From assembly GCA_963277665.1 (NCBI GenBank), contig OY728163.1, forward strand, positions 1,906,940,644 through 1,907,004,643: a DNA stretch of 64,000 nucleotides, written 5' to 3'. The translations under genes were made by a program, and so were the position numbers. Shown one piece after another: positions 22,301 through 34,336 of the stretch. Source of the DNA: Viscum album. Its lineage: Eukaryota; Streptophyta; Magnoliopsida; Santalales; Viscaceae. The notes below the pieces were generated by a model. The model did not search any database and was not told the origin of the DNA. It worked only from the letters and a program-made list of their open reading frames with translations. The stretch's first letter is position 1. Every line of letters begins with the position of its first letter.

Positions 22301-25176
22301 CATCAAATTATTGTTGTGATATTGTTCATGAAAAAAATAAGGTCCACTTTTAGATGCATCCATAACTAGTACATGATGAAAGATCAGAGGAACACGATAG
22401 TAGAAGGAATACATAGGATTTATCACAAATAGATACTTGTGTCATTACTCACTGGTGGATTCCTCTTATGTGCTTCAATTGATGTTGGTGGATCAAATAA
22501 TGGTTATTTTTGGCATTTTGGATGCATAATCATATTACTATATGATAGTAAATAGACCCTGGTGGGACCACTATTGGAGTATCCAATTCAAGTACAATAT
22601 TATGGCTCACATGAACATGATGGTTGAATTAATGGTCAAGGAATGATTATGGTATACCATATAAAATTATAAAATCATGGATCACTCATAGACACTTTAT
22701 TATTCATGGATCACTATGGTTCTAGATCAAAGAGAATCCTATAATTTATTTCCATTCATATTTCTCATTTTTTATGTTATTTCTAGTGATAGTGATGTTT
22801 GAGTGTCTTTCGGTACTTCACTAGTTCAATTAAAGTCTGATGGGATTATATTTTTAGTGGATCTATTTTTTGAACGCTTTAGTGGTGTTGATAAGTTATA
22901 GTTTCCCACTAGTTAAAGGATTTTTTTGGTGGTTCTATGCTAATTTCGTTAGAGTTCTGGTTGTTTGTATAGTGGCTATGTTAAATAAAAAGGTGTATTA
23001 TAGTAAAATCTTGTCATTTTATTGTGTTTTTTATATTTACAAAGATTACATGGGTCATATTTTAGTTCATATAGTGTATATATTCTCATCATAGAATTTA
23101 TTTTTTGGATGGATTCTTAATATAATTATTATATAAGTGATAATAGATGACATCATGTGGAATGAAATGTTATCAATGAGTTGATATTGGTCATACTATG
23201 TTCACATGCGTCTTGAGGAAGAAAAATTCACCAGCTAGCTCATCTTATCTCCATGATTTTTGAAATTTTTATATGGTTTGGTTCTTGAATTTTGAATTTT
23301 TTTACTTTACATGGTTATATGGCTAATAGTTTGTGTAGGTTATTAAAAAAATAATATAACAGTGGTTTTCCAAAAAATTCAAAAATAAATTTAGTGGTAA
23401 ATAATTTTTTTTAAGTGTCATATCAACATGTTTATTTTTACATTATTATATAAATTTAAATGATGTTTCATTTAGGATAATCAATCATGGAATTATCTGT
23501 TTAATTTATAATATTGTCAAAGAGGTTGTTGTGAAAAAAATTCAGTTTATATTATTGATATGAATTTTCTATATGACAATAAACACTAAGAGTATCAAAG
23601 ATAAAATATTTAAATGAGATATCAATGACTAGGGAGGATAATCTTGGATGAAATAAAATATTTTTGATTATGATTAAATGAATGTATGTAAGTTAAAATT
23701 GTCCATCATTGATGGGTTTTGGTGAAAATGGGAGATACATGGTTCTACTTCTATAGAGTCCAATATAAATAAAAATATAATTTTTCATAGATCATGTTGA
23801 AGAATATTTTAATATTATAAATATATTTCAAATATGATTCTTGAAATGGGATTTATTTTAAAATGGAAATGGAAACATAATTTTTGATAAATTTAAAAAA
23901 TAAATTGAATATGTACCATAACACACTAGATTGATTATTGGATCCAATTGGTCATTAAATGATATATTAAATGGAAACATCCAACCATACATTCCATTAT
24001 ATAATTTTGATCTCCAATTAGCATTTATTATGGTTTCTAATATGACTTCATTAAGGGATGAACCTTTTTATTTCAAACAAACCATTTTAAAAATAAAAAT
24101 TTTTTCTCCATTAATCATATAGTAGTAAGATGGTTCTTTCTCTATATCTCCACTATATCCTTATTCTACAAATAAACATTGAATTAGAAGATGATATTTA
24201 GTCATAATGTAATGGTAGGATCTCCTCCTCCATATTCCTCCACACTTCCTCTAGATTGTCCCTTGAAGTTTTTTGTTCTACAATAGGTATTGGAGTGTGA
24301 CTTCATACGATTATAATGAAATCACTTTACAATAATTTTTGATTTCTTATCATGTGAAGGGGAGTATAATTGATGATTATTGTAATAAAGTAGTTGTTTA
24401 TTGTAAATTTTTTATGAATTGTTCTTTGTTGATCATCATTTTTCTGATAAAATTATTGAAATATAATTTTGAAATTGATGATTTTCATATACATTCATTC
24501 ACAATTTTCTTTGAATATGGGTATTAATTTTCAATTTTTATAAATTATTTAAATATTATTTTTCATAAATAAAAGTTCATGGGAAAAAAATTCATATATA
24601 GTTATTGATTAATTATAGAATAATACACCCATTTTGTGCTCCCTATAATTTCCCCTTATTGTTTATATGATTTCATGAATCACATAAATTCATGTTGGGG
24701 TATATTTTTATAAAGGGACCAATTGAGAACTGATATTTTTCATATAGATGTATAGAAATAGGTATGGCCTATTAAGGTAATCATCTTATTGAACTTTTAT
24801 TTACATGTTGATTTATTTTTCATTATTTAACCTCTATTTAAAACTCCTTATAAAAAATTATGATATTATAAAAAAAATATAGTGTTATTCATAGTGTGGA
24901 GACTCTATCATCCTATTAGATTTCAATTTAATTTTTTGTGGCATTCATTTGATATTGGGGATACTTCTATGAGCTAGGTGATTGGTTCACTTGTTCTGAA
25001 GATGAAAAAGTAGTTTTAACATGAGTGCTAATTGAAATTTCAATTGATTATATTGCCATGTATATAGATAAAAGGAATTAAATTTTAAGAATACTATAGG
25101 TGTAAAATCATGATGACATGATTTACCTTATTGATTAGGTATGGAATTAAATAATGACAATCCTTGTAGAAAATAC
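19370..25176. other. AT-rich filler between two insertions
   Basis: About 5.8 kb with long A/T runs and no open frame of credible length. The leftmost part probably continues the copia 5' LTR interrupted at 10852. One stretch (20794-21110) reads like a decayed exon and is listed separately. The rest (21120-25176) gives no recognisable domain, RNA gene or repeat border, and looks like old retroelement debris. Confidence 0.6.
20794..21110 (+). pseudogene. Gene-like decayed fragment of unknown family
   Basis: From an ATG at 20794 the plus strand reads MAEDAFIVGNEGTYISINYV. A stop follows, then SSEERLTKKVIHSIESG and ILRDCPSKSSKLS, another stop, and YLKYSFLSDLQWICT before further stops. The composition is far more protein-like than the surrounding AT-rich sequence, and the stops are isolated point events in one frame. 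I could not assign a family. It may be a pseudogene or a fragment captured by a mobile element, but chance cannot be excluded. Confidence 0.3.
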
Positions 25177-25181
25177 CTCCA
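25177..25181. repeat. Target site duplication CTCCA, left
   Basis: CTCCA precedes the Athila LTR and recurs at 36078-36082. Confidence 0.92.
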
Positions 25182-26915
25182 TGATAGAGTGATGTCGTGG
25201 GCGCCCTCAAATGATTAGTGTGATTTTGGGGTACTTAGGTGCAGCAGAGTGGCTGACCAAGGTCGTCTCTCAAAGGAGGAAGTGAATTAAAACAAATTTT
25301 CAGAGGTATTCTAGAAACAAAATAAAAGGGAATAAAAACACTACTTGAAAGTATGGGGGTGGTTGTTTATAGTTTATAAATCTAGAAGAAGTTTGCTGGA
25401 AGAAGATTGCATTTTTTTTTAATTTTGAAATGAAGTTTCGATTAGAATGTCACAACAAGAAGATGTTTTTTTTAGAAATATATTTTAAAAGGAATAATTG
25501 ATCTAACTCTACCTCTTCAATTTATTATTAATCATTATCATTTAAATTAACATTCACTTAATTATGATCCCTTAATTTTTTAAATCATGAACCCTACGAG
25601 AATTAACTTTACCACGAAGATTGAAGTGAATTTAACCTTAGGCTAACTTCGGAACATGCAATCGCAGCACCCTGCTTTGATTGATGTTCTAAGATTAGCT
25701 TATGGTCAGTGGTAAATTAAGGCACATATCCACTCTGGAAATGAGGATGAATTGTGTTTAGGGATTATATTTGAACTCTACAAATTTATCCTGTGTGGTC
25801 TTGTATTATCGATTAAGATTGCACTCTCACAATTTACACAAAATCCCGACCTCGCGTGTTTTTGTGTACATTGTTCAATTGCTTGCTTAGTTTCTTACAA
25901 TTTAAAAACACAATTCATGGATCATATTAAGTGAATTACAGTAGCTCATTGATTCAAAATAATTAAATGAAGAGGGTAGAAGATAGATCAATTACTAAAA
26001 GACTACTCTTCCATGGGTGGCGTAATCATTGTAGAAGCGTTTTGCATGTGCAAAGGTTTAAAATGGGTATAACCCAATAACGCTTCTACTCAAGAATTCC
26101 AGCCCAATTAGGAAGATTAAGAGAAGAAGAAATTTAAACAAAATAGAAGAAAAGAGAAGAAATAAAAGAAGAACAAAGAATTTTATTACATAAACAAAAT
26201 CATTACAACATGAAGGAGAAGAAGAAGGCTTCGTCGAAGGGATCCTTACTTCAAGAGCTACCCTTATTGAAATGGTTGGAGAATTGGAGTGGATCCACTT
26301 ATCCTCTGCCCTCAACTTCCCAATGCACGTTCCAACCCCTCCAAATTAGAAAAACTCCAATTTATAGAGGGGAGGGGATGAGAGGTTACAAGTGGTTTCA
26401 AGTGTGAATGTGGAAATTCGGACAAATATTTTATGCCAACTTGCACCGCCCATTTGACCACCAAAACGCATGAATTGGTCGTCCTTCCAGAAGGATAAAT
26501 GTGCAGATATGTTTCTTATATCTCCTCTCCAAATTTGGGCTCAATACAGTCCCATATGAAGGATTTATGGCCGAAATACAGAAGCTTCTCCATTCTGGCG
26601 AGCCCAGCCCAACTTTGACTTCATGGCCCAATTTCAACAACCAACTGAACTCTTTAGCTCTAGTGTCCTGAATAAAAGTTGTATATAATTACGTTATTAA
26701 AACTATTACAAAATTTAAATTTCAAATAATAAATATAAAAATATTTATATTCGAAATACTATAGTGAACTATAAAGGGTAAAAATGGAATTTTCATCAAA
26801 TATTCAAATGAACGATCTAATCCCAAATATTTTATAAATAAACATATTTAACACAATGTGAGGAAATTATATCATTTATTATCAATAAAATATTCAATAA
26901 AATAGTGTTTTATCA
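25182..26915 (-). repeat. 3' LTR of the Athila element
   Basis: 1734 bp, starting TGATAGAGTG and ending GTGTTTTATCA on the plus strand. It matches 34337-36077 with scattered substitutions and small indels, so the insertion is older than the LARD-like one. A TATA motif (minus-strand TATAAAT) is at 26360-26366. Confidence 0.95.
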
Positions 26916-26932
26916 ACTCCCCCACACTTACC
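26916..26932 (-). promoter_or_regulatory. Polypurine tract of the Athila element
   Basis: On the minus strand TAAGTGTGGGGGAGT abuts the LTR start TGATAAAACAC. Two further copies of the core GTGTGGGGG lie inside the element at about 27725-27736 and 28382-28392. Confidence 0.85.
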
Positions 26933-28509
26933 CTTTTGCACACCTGGGCAAAACCTCATATTAAGTAAACATCAATATCAAATCAAAACCAATTTTAAAA
27001 CACATATCCTTAAGATCAATCAATTTCACACCAAGAATAAAAAGATATCATGCCTCATAAAAAATCTTATTTCAAGTTCTCCATTTATATCATTCAATAT
27101 ATTTCCACTTTATTTATCCGCCCATGCACAAAACACTTACCTCACTTGAATTTTCTCTCATCACTCAAATATCAATTTTTTTTTGCAATGTCTTTCTCAT
27201 CCAAACTCATAAAAGGGTCACCATAGGCTTGATAGATTCCTACATCGCTACCCGATGTGAGTCAAGGACATATGTTTATCATGAGGACTTTTCAGGGTTG
27301 TTCTGTGGCTTTCGGTTGGTAGGATTAAGATGTGAAAAACTCTGAGGCTGAATGAGGAGGGCTTGACTCTTTTGAAGCAAAATTGCATTAATCTAGTTTT
27401 CACTTAAATATGGTCTTCTATTCAATCCCCATAGTATCAATTCAGATCCATCATCATGAAAAGTCATGAAAGGTTTACACCATTCATCATTTCAGCATAA
27501 AAAATGTCAATCTTCTCAAACATGATTTTCTTGAAAGCTCCAGATGGGCACAGCTTTCCACCTCAATTAGAAGCTCCAGAAAAGGCACAGCTTCACTTGT
27601 CATGAAAGCTCCAGAAAAGGCACAGCTTTCAATATAATGACTTTCTTTAGCAGTAAACACATCTCTTCGGAATTTAATTTTCCACCCAAATTATCACAGA
27701 ATGTGGTGGAAAAACCCAAGACAACTTCCCCCACACTTAAGCTCAACTAGATTATGCAATTTCACTTCAAGAGTTGGTTGGATAGGGAAAATTGGCTTGT
27801 AATGTGGCTTAACCTAACAGGCTGTGCATGGATTCTAAGGGCTACAAGGATTAAATATTCAAGGTAGGCCATTATAAAAAAGGATTCTTTGAAATAGGGG
27901 CTTTAATACCAAACAAATGCCTCAATCATTTAAACATATGTACCTCAAACCCTCAAGTTTTGACAGGAATAGATAAAATTCTGGTTAAATCAAGCATGGT
28001 TTGGTTCTCTCAAGAAGTGAGGTGAATGTAAATAATATGAAAATAATGGTTTAGAAGCCTCACAGGAAAGTGATTTCAAATATAAAGACAGTGAGATTGG
28101 CATGGGATTCAAAATTCAGCGTACTTTTCATGAAATTACTAAATATTTGAACTTGAAACAAAGTCATTTCAGCATTAATTTAAGCTTAGTTTCAAGGGTT
28201 AAATTGTTTCACTTATTGATATGGATTTAAAAATGGTGATGAGAATAATTTTAGCTCAAAATGTTTCAAAAAACACATAAAATTGTAAAATAAACACATA
28301 AAATTTGAAAAACACACAATTTTGTTTTTGGTTTTTTTTAAACAGGAAAACAATTGAAATTACTAAACTAAAAGCTTCCCTCCCCCACACTTAAAATATT
28401 GCATTGTACTCAATGTGAACCTGTGATATGATATATGCACATGAAATGCAGAATTTTTAAATAGGACAAATAATATAAAAGTGAAAGGGTTAGGAACAGC
28501 CTGATGTGA
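26933..28509 (-). other. Non-coding 3' region of the Athila element
   Basis: About 1.6 kb between the pol stop and the polypurine tract, with no credible ORF. It contains two extra polypurine-like cores (about 27730 and 28387) and three copies of a 25 to 27-bp inverted-repeat motif at 27533-27630. In related elements this interval may hold an env-like ORF; none is recognisable here. Confidence 0.7.
27533..27630. repeat. Three copies of a hairpin motif in the Athila 3' region
   Basis: Copies at 27533-27558, 27570-27594 and 27604-27630 each begin GAAAGCTCCAG (first base pairs trimmed in the middle copy) and end GCACAGCTTTC. GAAAGCT and AGCTTTC can pair, so each copy is a potential stem-loop. 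Confidence 0.8.
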
Positions 28510-31182
28510 TCAAGTGATGATGGGGTCATGCAGTGTGATAAAATCCACTGCATCAGTAGGATGTCCCTCAATGTATCTCTTCAAGCGTTGCCCATTGACT
28601 GTAAAGCTCCTTCTAGTGTCCTCTTGTGTGATCTCCACTGCACCATAAGGAAAAACATTAGACACAATATAAGGACCTAACCATCTGGAACGCAACTTAC
28701 CAGGCATCAACTTCAGTCGTGAACTATAGAGAATGACTTTCTCTCCAACATGAAACTCCCTTTGTTGGATCATTTTGTCATGAGCTGCTTTTGATCTTTC
28801 CTTGTAGAGCCTTGAGTTCTCATATGATGACAGTCGAATCTCCTCAAGCTCTTGAATTTTCAACTTCCTTTGAATTCCAGCTTGGGCCAAATCCATGTTA
28901 CATTTCTTTATAGCCCAATATGCCCGATGCTCGACTTCCACGGGGAGATGACACGCTTTCCCAAAAACAATCCGAAATGGGGACATACCAATGGGGGTCT
29001 TGTATGCTGTCCTATAAGCCCACAATGCATCATCCAAGCACTTTCTCCAATCCTTCCTATTTGGCTGCACGGTTTTCTCCAAGATTTGTTTCAACTCACG
29101 ATTTGAAACCTCAGCCTGGCCATTTGTTTGGGGGTGGTATGGTGTTGATGTTTTGTGTGTCACCCCATACTTTTGAAGGAGGGAATAAAAATTCCTATTG
29201 CAAAAGTGTGTCCCTTGGTCACTGATGATGGCCTTTGGTACTCCAAACCTGCAAAAAATCTGTGTTTTGACAAAGTCCACAACAACATGAGAATCGTCAG
29301 TCCTGGTGGCCTTGGCCTCCACCCATTTACTCATATAATCAACAGCAACCAAAATATACAAAAATCCAAATGAACTAGGAAAAGGACCCATAAATTCGAT
29401 GCCCCATACATCAAAAATCTCACAAAATAGTATGGGTTGTTGGGGCATCTCATGTCTCCTAGAAATGTTCCCAGTGTGTTGGCAACGAGAGCATGACTTA
29501 CAAAACAAATGGGCATCATGGAACAAGCTAGGCCAATATAATCCAGAGTCTAAAACCTTCCTAGCTGTCCGTTGGGGTCCAAAGTGTCCACCACAAGCAA
29601 GTGTATAACAGAAATGCAAAACAGACTCAAACTCATGATCGGGAACACACCTCCTAATGACTTGGTCACTACACATGCGCCAGAGGTACGGATCATCCCA
29701 CACATAATACCTAGACTCACTTTTTAATTTTTGGACTTGATGCTTCTTCAAATTTACTGGGATTTCAGATCCAACAATGTAATTAACTAAATCAGCATAC
29801 CAAGGATGCTTACCTGAGATGGTATAGAGATGCTCATCGGGGAAAGTGTCCCGAAGTGGTACCTGGTCCAAGGTGTCACCCTCTAGTGTGTGAGTAAGCC
29901 TACTCATGTGGTCTGCCACCAAATTCTCTAACCCCTTCTTGTCCTTTATCTCAAGGTCAAACTCTTGAAGAAGGATCATCCAACGGATAAGTCGTGGCTT
30001 TGCATCTGGCTTCTTTAGGAGGTACCTCAAAGCTGCATGGTCAGAAAAAACAACTACTTTAGAGCCCAATAAATATGAACGGAATTTATCTAAAGCAAAT
30101 ATGACAGAAAGAAACTCCTTTTCTGTGGTAGTGTAGTTTGATTGGGATGAATCTAGTGTCCTCGATGCATAGGCGATCACATGTGAACTTCCTTCCACCC
30201 TCTGAGATAAGACAGCTCCAACCGCGAAGTTGGAGGCGTCACACATAAGCTCAAAAGGAATCTCCCACCGTGGGGGCTGTATGATAGGTGGAGTGGTCAG
30301 ACGTTGTTTTATCTCATCAAATGAATTCCTGCAAGAAACATCAAACACAAAATCAGAATCCTTTTGAAGTAATCTTGACATAGGAAGAGCAATCTTACTA
30401 AAATCTTTGATGAAGCGCTGATAAAATCCTGCATGACCTAGGAAAGATCTAACATCACGCACACATGAAGGATATGGTAAGGATGAAATAATATCTACCT
30501 TTGATCTATCAACCTCTATCCCATGTTTTGACACTACATGCCCTAAGACAATGCCATGCTCTACCATGAAATGACACTTTTCAAAGTTCAGGACCAGATT
30601 CTTCTCAATACAACGATTCAACACCTTTCCCAAACTAATTAGACATTCATCAAATGAAGACCCATACACTGTAAAATCATCCATAAATACCTCCATGCAT
30701 GTCTCAATAAAATCAGAAAAAATACTCACCATACATCTCTGGAAGGTACCTGGGGCGTTGCAAAGTCCAAATGGCATCCTCCGGTAGGCAAATGTGCCAA
30801 AGGGACAGGTGAATGTAGTCTTCTCCTGATCCTCTGGAGCTATAGGAACCTGAAAATATCCAGAAAATCCATCCAAGAAACAATAGTGTGTCTTCCCAGC
30901 TAGTCTCTAGAGCATCTGATCAATAAATGGGAGGGGGAAATGGTCCTTACGAGTGGACTGATTTATTTTCCTATAATCAATACACACACGCCAACTGTTT
31001 TTCACCCTCATTGGAACTAAATCATCTTTCTTATTTTTAACAATAGTAAAACCAGTTTTCTTAGGCACAACCTGAATTGGACTTACCCACTGTGAATCTG
31101 AAATGGGAAAGATTATACCTGCCTCGAGCAATTTCTCAACTTCCTTTTTAACAACTTCCAGGAGGGTGGGATTGAGTCTCCT
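28510..31182 (-). pseudogene. pol: Athila pol: reverse transcriptase, RNase H, integrase
   Basis: This part of the polyprotein copies the RNA and integrates the DNA. The upstream segment (31131-30907) carries the first RT block (WRVCIDYRKINQ) and ends in a TAG stop at 30907-30909. The next 788 codons (30876-28510) hold [16 protein letters not shown] and the RT catalytic FMDD box (residues 64-67), RNase H with D213, E252 and D279, and an integrase zinc finger around residues 421-465. The integrase core follows with D553 and E589, then a C-terminal GPY-like segment ([11 protein letters not shown], about 728-738). The first integrase catalytic residue is Glu (E494, codon 29395-29397, in WGIEFMGP), where the family has Asp. 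There is no chromodomain. With stops upstream and this substitution, the copy cannot be autonomous. Confidence 0.93.
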
Positions 31183-32292
31183 TTATGGTTGTCTCACCGG
31201 TTTATCCCCATCCTCCAAGAGAATCCTATGCATGCAAATGGAGGGGCTAATACCTGATATGTCAGCCAAGGTCCACCCAATCGTCCTGATATTCTCCCTC
31301 AAAATATTCAAAAGCTTTTCTTCATGTTCAAAAGGGAGATTGTTAGAAATGATAACAGGTAATCTCTCACCACTCAACAAGTATGAGTATTTCAGATTTT
31401 GTGGAAATGGCTTGAGTTCTAATGAAGGAGGGTGTAGTATGGATGGAGACATTGAAGGAACTGAAATATGTGCACAAAGAGCATCAGTATCAGAATATAC
31501 ATCATCAAAATCATAGAATAAAGCATCAAATCCATCAGCATACTCAACAGCCATTTCATAATCAAAGTGAACATGATCAAAATCAGAATATGAATCCACA
31601 TCAAAATCAAATCCAAGATAGGATTGTGTATCAGAAACATGTGCGAAAGTTCTCTTAGACATCAAACTCGAACCAATACTCATAATCTTCCTAAGCATAG
31701 GACAATCAAATTCTATGGAGTTTTTATTTGGTGGTTCAAAATGGGAGATAACAAAAGCAGAATGGTCCTCAGAGGGGTACTTCATGGAATCCATAACATT
31801 AAATATCACAACTTCATCCCCAAATTCCATGGAAAGTGTACCCTCGTTGACATTTATGATAGTTTTTGCAGTTTTGAGGAAGGTCCTACCTAAGATAATG
31901 GGGGCATGAGAACTTACCTGATCATCCTCCATGTTAAGAACATAGAAATCCGCTGGAAAGATCATGTCTCTTTCCCGGACAAGTACATCCTCAAGGACTC
32001 CTGCTGGATATGCCGTAGCTCTATTCGCCAATTGCACCACTACTCTTATTGGCTTCAACTCACCAACCTGCAAGGAAGAGAATACAGAGTGAGGCATCAC
32101 ATTTATTGAAGCTCCTAAATCACAAAGAGTATCAGAGAAGTGCAACTCCCCTATGGTGCATGGGATGGTGAATTTCCCTGGATCCTTGCACTTTGTTGGC
32201 ATTGCTAGATTTGGTGAAATGAGTGCTGAGACATTCCTTCCAAGGTTTATCCTCTCATTTCCCTTGAGCCCTCTTCGATTGGTGCAGAGTTA
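31183..32292 (-). pseudogene. Athila protease region of gag-pol
   Basis: The aspartic protease matures the polyprotein. The segment 32202-31183 encodes LCDLGASINVMP near residues 27-36 (catalytic Asp 28; the DLGAS form is usual in this lineage) and a gly-turn strand ILGRTFLKTA about 75 residues later. An acidic linker follows, then a motif leading to RT (LEDGDKPVRQP). A TAA stop at 31183-31185 ends the open stretch before RT, and another TAA at 32290-32292 separates it from gag. Frame is the same as gag and pol. Confidence 0.88.
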
Positions 32293-32385
32293 TTTTAAGA
32301 ATTTGGCACACCTTGGGATTTTCTTAATGGCTTCAAGTAGAGGAATGTTGATCTCCACACGCTTGAATGTGTCCAAAAACTCCTT

Positions 32386-34110
32386 TTACATTGCTTCTTC
32401 AGCCATCTTCTTGGTTTGAACAACCCTGTTTGGAAAAGGAAGGGGTTTAGGAGGAACATCATCAATCTTTTTCTTACCTTTATCTTTCTCCTTGGATTGC
32501 TCATCAGTTGGTATGAAATGCGGCTTCTCTGGAGTTGAGGTGAATCCCGGTGGAATGGTAGGTGCAGTTGTATCGTTCATTTGCTTCCCACTTCTCAATG
32601 TGATGGCACTAACATTCTCCTTTGGATTTGGAGTGGTTTGGGAAGGTAGATTTCCAGAATTTTTACTCACAAGTTCATGGAGGGTGGTGGCAATCTGGCT
32701 CATTTGAGTCTTCAACTCCCTCAGCTCCGAACTTTGACTCTTCAGCTCATTCTGTTGATTAAGAACAATTTTCTTCAAAAGATCATCAGTATTAGAATCT
32801 ACCTTTGGTGGATGATTCCCTTGTTGCTGACTTGTTGATGTTTGAGCTTCAAATTTCCTTTGGGGTTGTTGGAAACCCTGCTGGTAAGGCGGAGGCTGCT
32901 GGAAGTTTTGTTGAAAGGGTGGCCTTTGTTGTTGTCCAGATCCATACCTCATGTTCGACTGATCTTTCCACCCTTGGTTGTATGTTGGATCAAACTTCTT
33001 TTGGGGATATGGTTGTTGTTGTTGCTGCTGAAATGGTCTCCCAGGGAACACTGCTGCACAATCTTCTGTTTCTTGGAGTTGTGGGCAATAGTCAGTTGGG
33101 TGGGTTGTCTCAGCGCAAATACCACAAGGCCTTGAAGGAGGGGGTAAAGATGTCTTTTGTGCCAAAGCAATTTGCCTCACCATAGTGGTCAATTCTTCCA
33201 ACTTAGTATCAATCAAATGACTTTCAAGAGAAGAAGGACTTACCTGATGTACTCCCCTGACATGTGGTGTACCTCTATCACCAAATTGTTGGGAGTTTTG
33301 GGCCATCTTGTCGATCAACGCACGTGCAGCTACTGGTGTCTTGTCCACCAATGCTCCTCCAGCCGCAGCATCTACCATGCTTCTCTCCATAGGTGTGAGT
33401 CCTTCATAGAAGTACTGAATGAGGAGTTGCTCACTGATTTGGTGATGTGGGCAGCTTGCACACAACTTCTTGAATCTCTCCCAGTACTCATACATTGACT
33501 CCCCTTGGGCTTGCTTGATCCCCGATATCTCCTTTCGAATGGATGTTTTCCTTGATGCTGGAAAAAATCTTTGCAAGAAAAGACGTTTCAAATCATTCCA
33601 ACATGTTACATCTTCAGGTTGCAAATAATACATCCAATCTTTTGCAGCTCCATCAAGTGAGAATGGGAATGCTCTTAATTTAATTTGATCTTCAGAAACA
33701 TTTCTTAGTTTTAAAGTTGAGCAAACCACATTAAATTCCTTAAGGTGTTTGTTGGGATCCTCACCAGATAAGCCATGAAACTTTGGAAGAAGGTGAATTA
33801 ATCCAGATTTCAATTCAAAGTCTGATTCGAGATTTTGTTATGCAATACAATTTGGTTGATAGTTAATATCAGGTGCAGCCAATTCTCGAATGGTTCTATT
33901 AAGTTCATTTCCATTTTTTTCAGCCATTGGTTCCTCTTTTATGTTTGAATTTGAATAGCTTCCAATTTCAATGTTTCCAGAAGAGAGGAATTCACTAACT
34001 GGTTGAATATTGAAACTTCCCGTAGATTGAGAATGTCTGATTCGTGCCCTAAGGCTATGTTCAATCTTAGGGTCAAGATCTAAGAGATATTCGGGATTAG
34101 TTCGTGTCAT
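32386..34110 (-). pseudogene. gag: Athila gag (capsid and nucleocapsid)
   Basis: Gag forms the virus-like particle. The natural start is taken as the ATG at 34108-34110, about 200 bp inside the primer binding site. A TAA at 33838-33840 breaks the frame after 90 codons. The next 475 codons (to the stop at 32386-32388) hold the capsid domain (LPKFHGLSGEDPNKHLKEF, DGAAKDWMYYL, KRLFLQRFFP, GESMYEYWERFKKLC) in about the first 150 residues. A CCHC knuckle with C230, C233, H238, C243 (exact C-X2-C-X4-H-X4-C) follows, then a Gln/Pro-rich low-complexity segment and a basic tail. The normal gag to protease read-on is interrupted by the stop at 32386 and another at 32290. Confidence 0.93.
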
Positions 34111-34315
34111 AGATCAAATAAAAATGAAAAGAAAGAAAGTGGACCATAGTAAAATAAAAATGAGAAGTTTGAGTTGATGGTCCAAAAAGAAGTAGAAGAA
34201 AATAAAAGAAGAAGAAGAAAAATCAGATTGGGTAAAGAAGGAAGAAAGAAGAGAGGAAGAGAATAAAATGTAAAATAAAATAAATACCTCTAATTGGTTC
34301 AAATAATTACTTGCC

Positions 34316-34333
34316 TCCCCAGCAACGGTGCCA
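34316..34333 (-). promoter_or_regulatory. Primer binding site, tRNA-Asp type
   Basis: On the minus strand TGGCACCGTTGCTGGGGA lies three bases after the 5' LTR. Athila elements use TGGCGCCGTTGCCGGGGA, so two bases differ. Confidence 0.9.
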
Positions 34334-34336
34334 ATT

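Noticed and set aside
23931..24122. 63-codon plus-strand ORF in AT-rich filler
   Set aside because: No motif, AT-biased composition, and no partner features. It is expected by chance at this base composition.
31422..32419. Plus-strand ORFs across the Athila protease region
   Set aside because: They are shadows of the minus-strand gag-pol frame, which carries clear domain motifs.
34316..34333. Possible tRNA gene fragment
   Set aside because: Only the 3' end complement is present, at the position of a retroelement primer binding site; no cloverleaf could be drawn around it.
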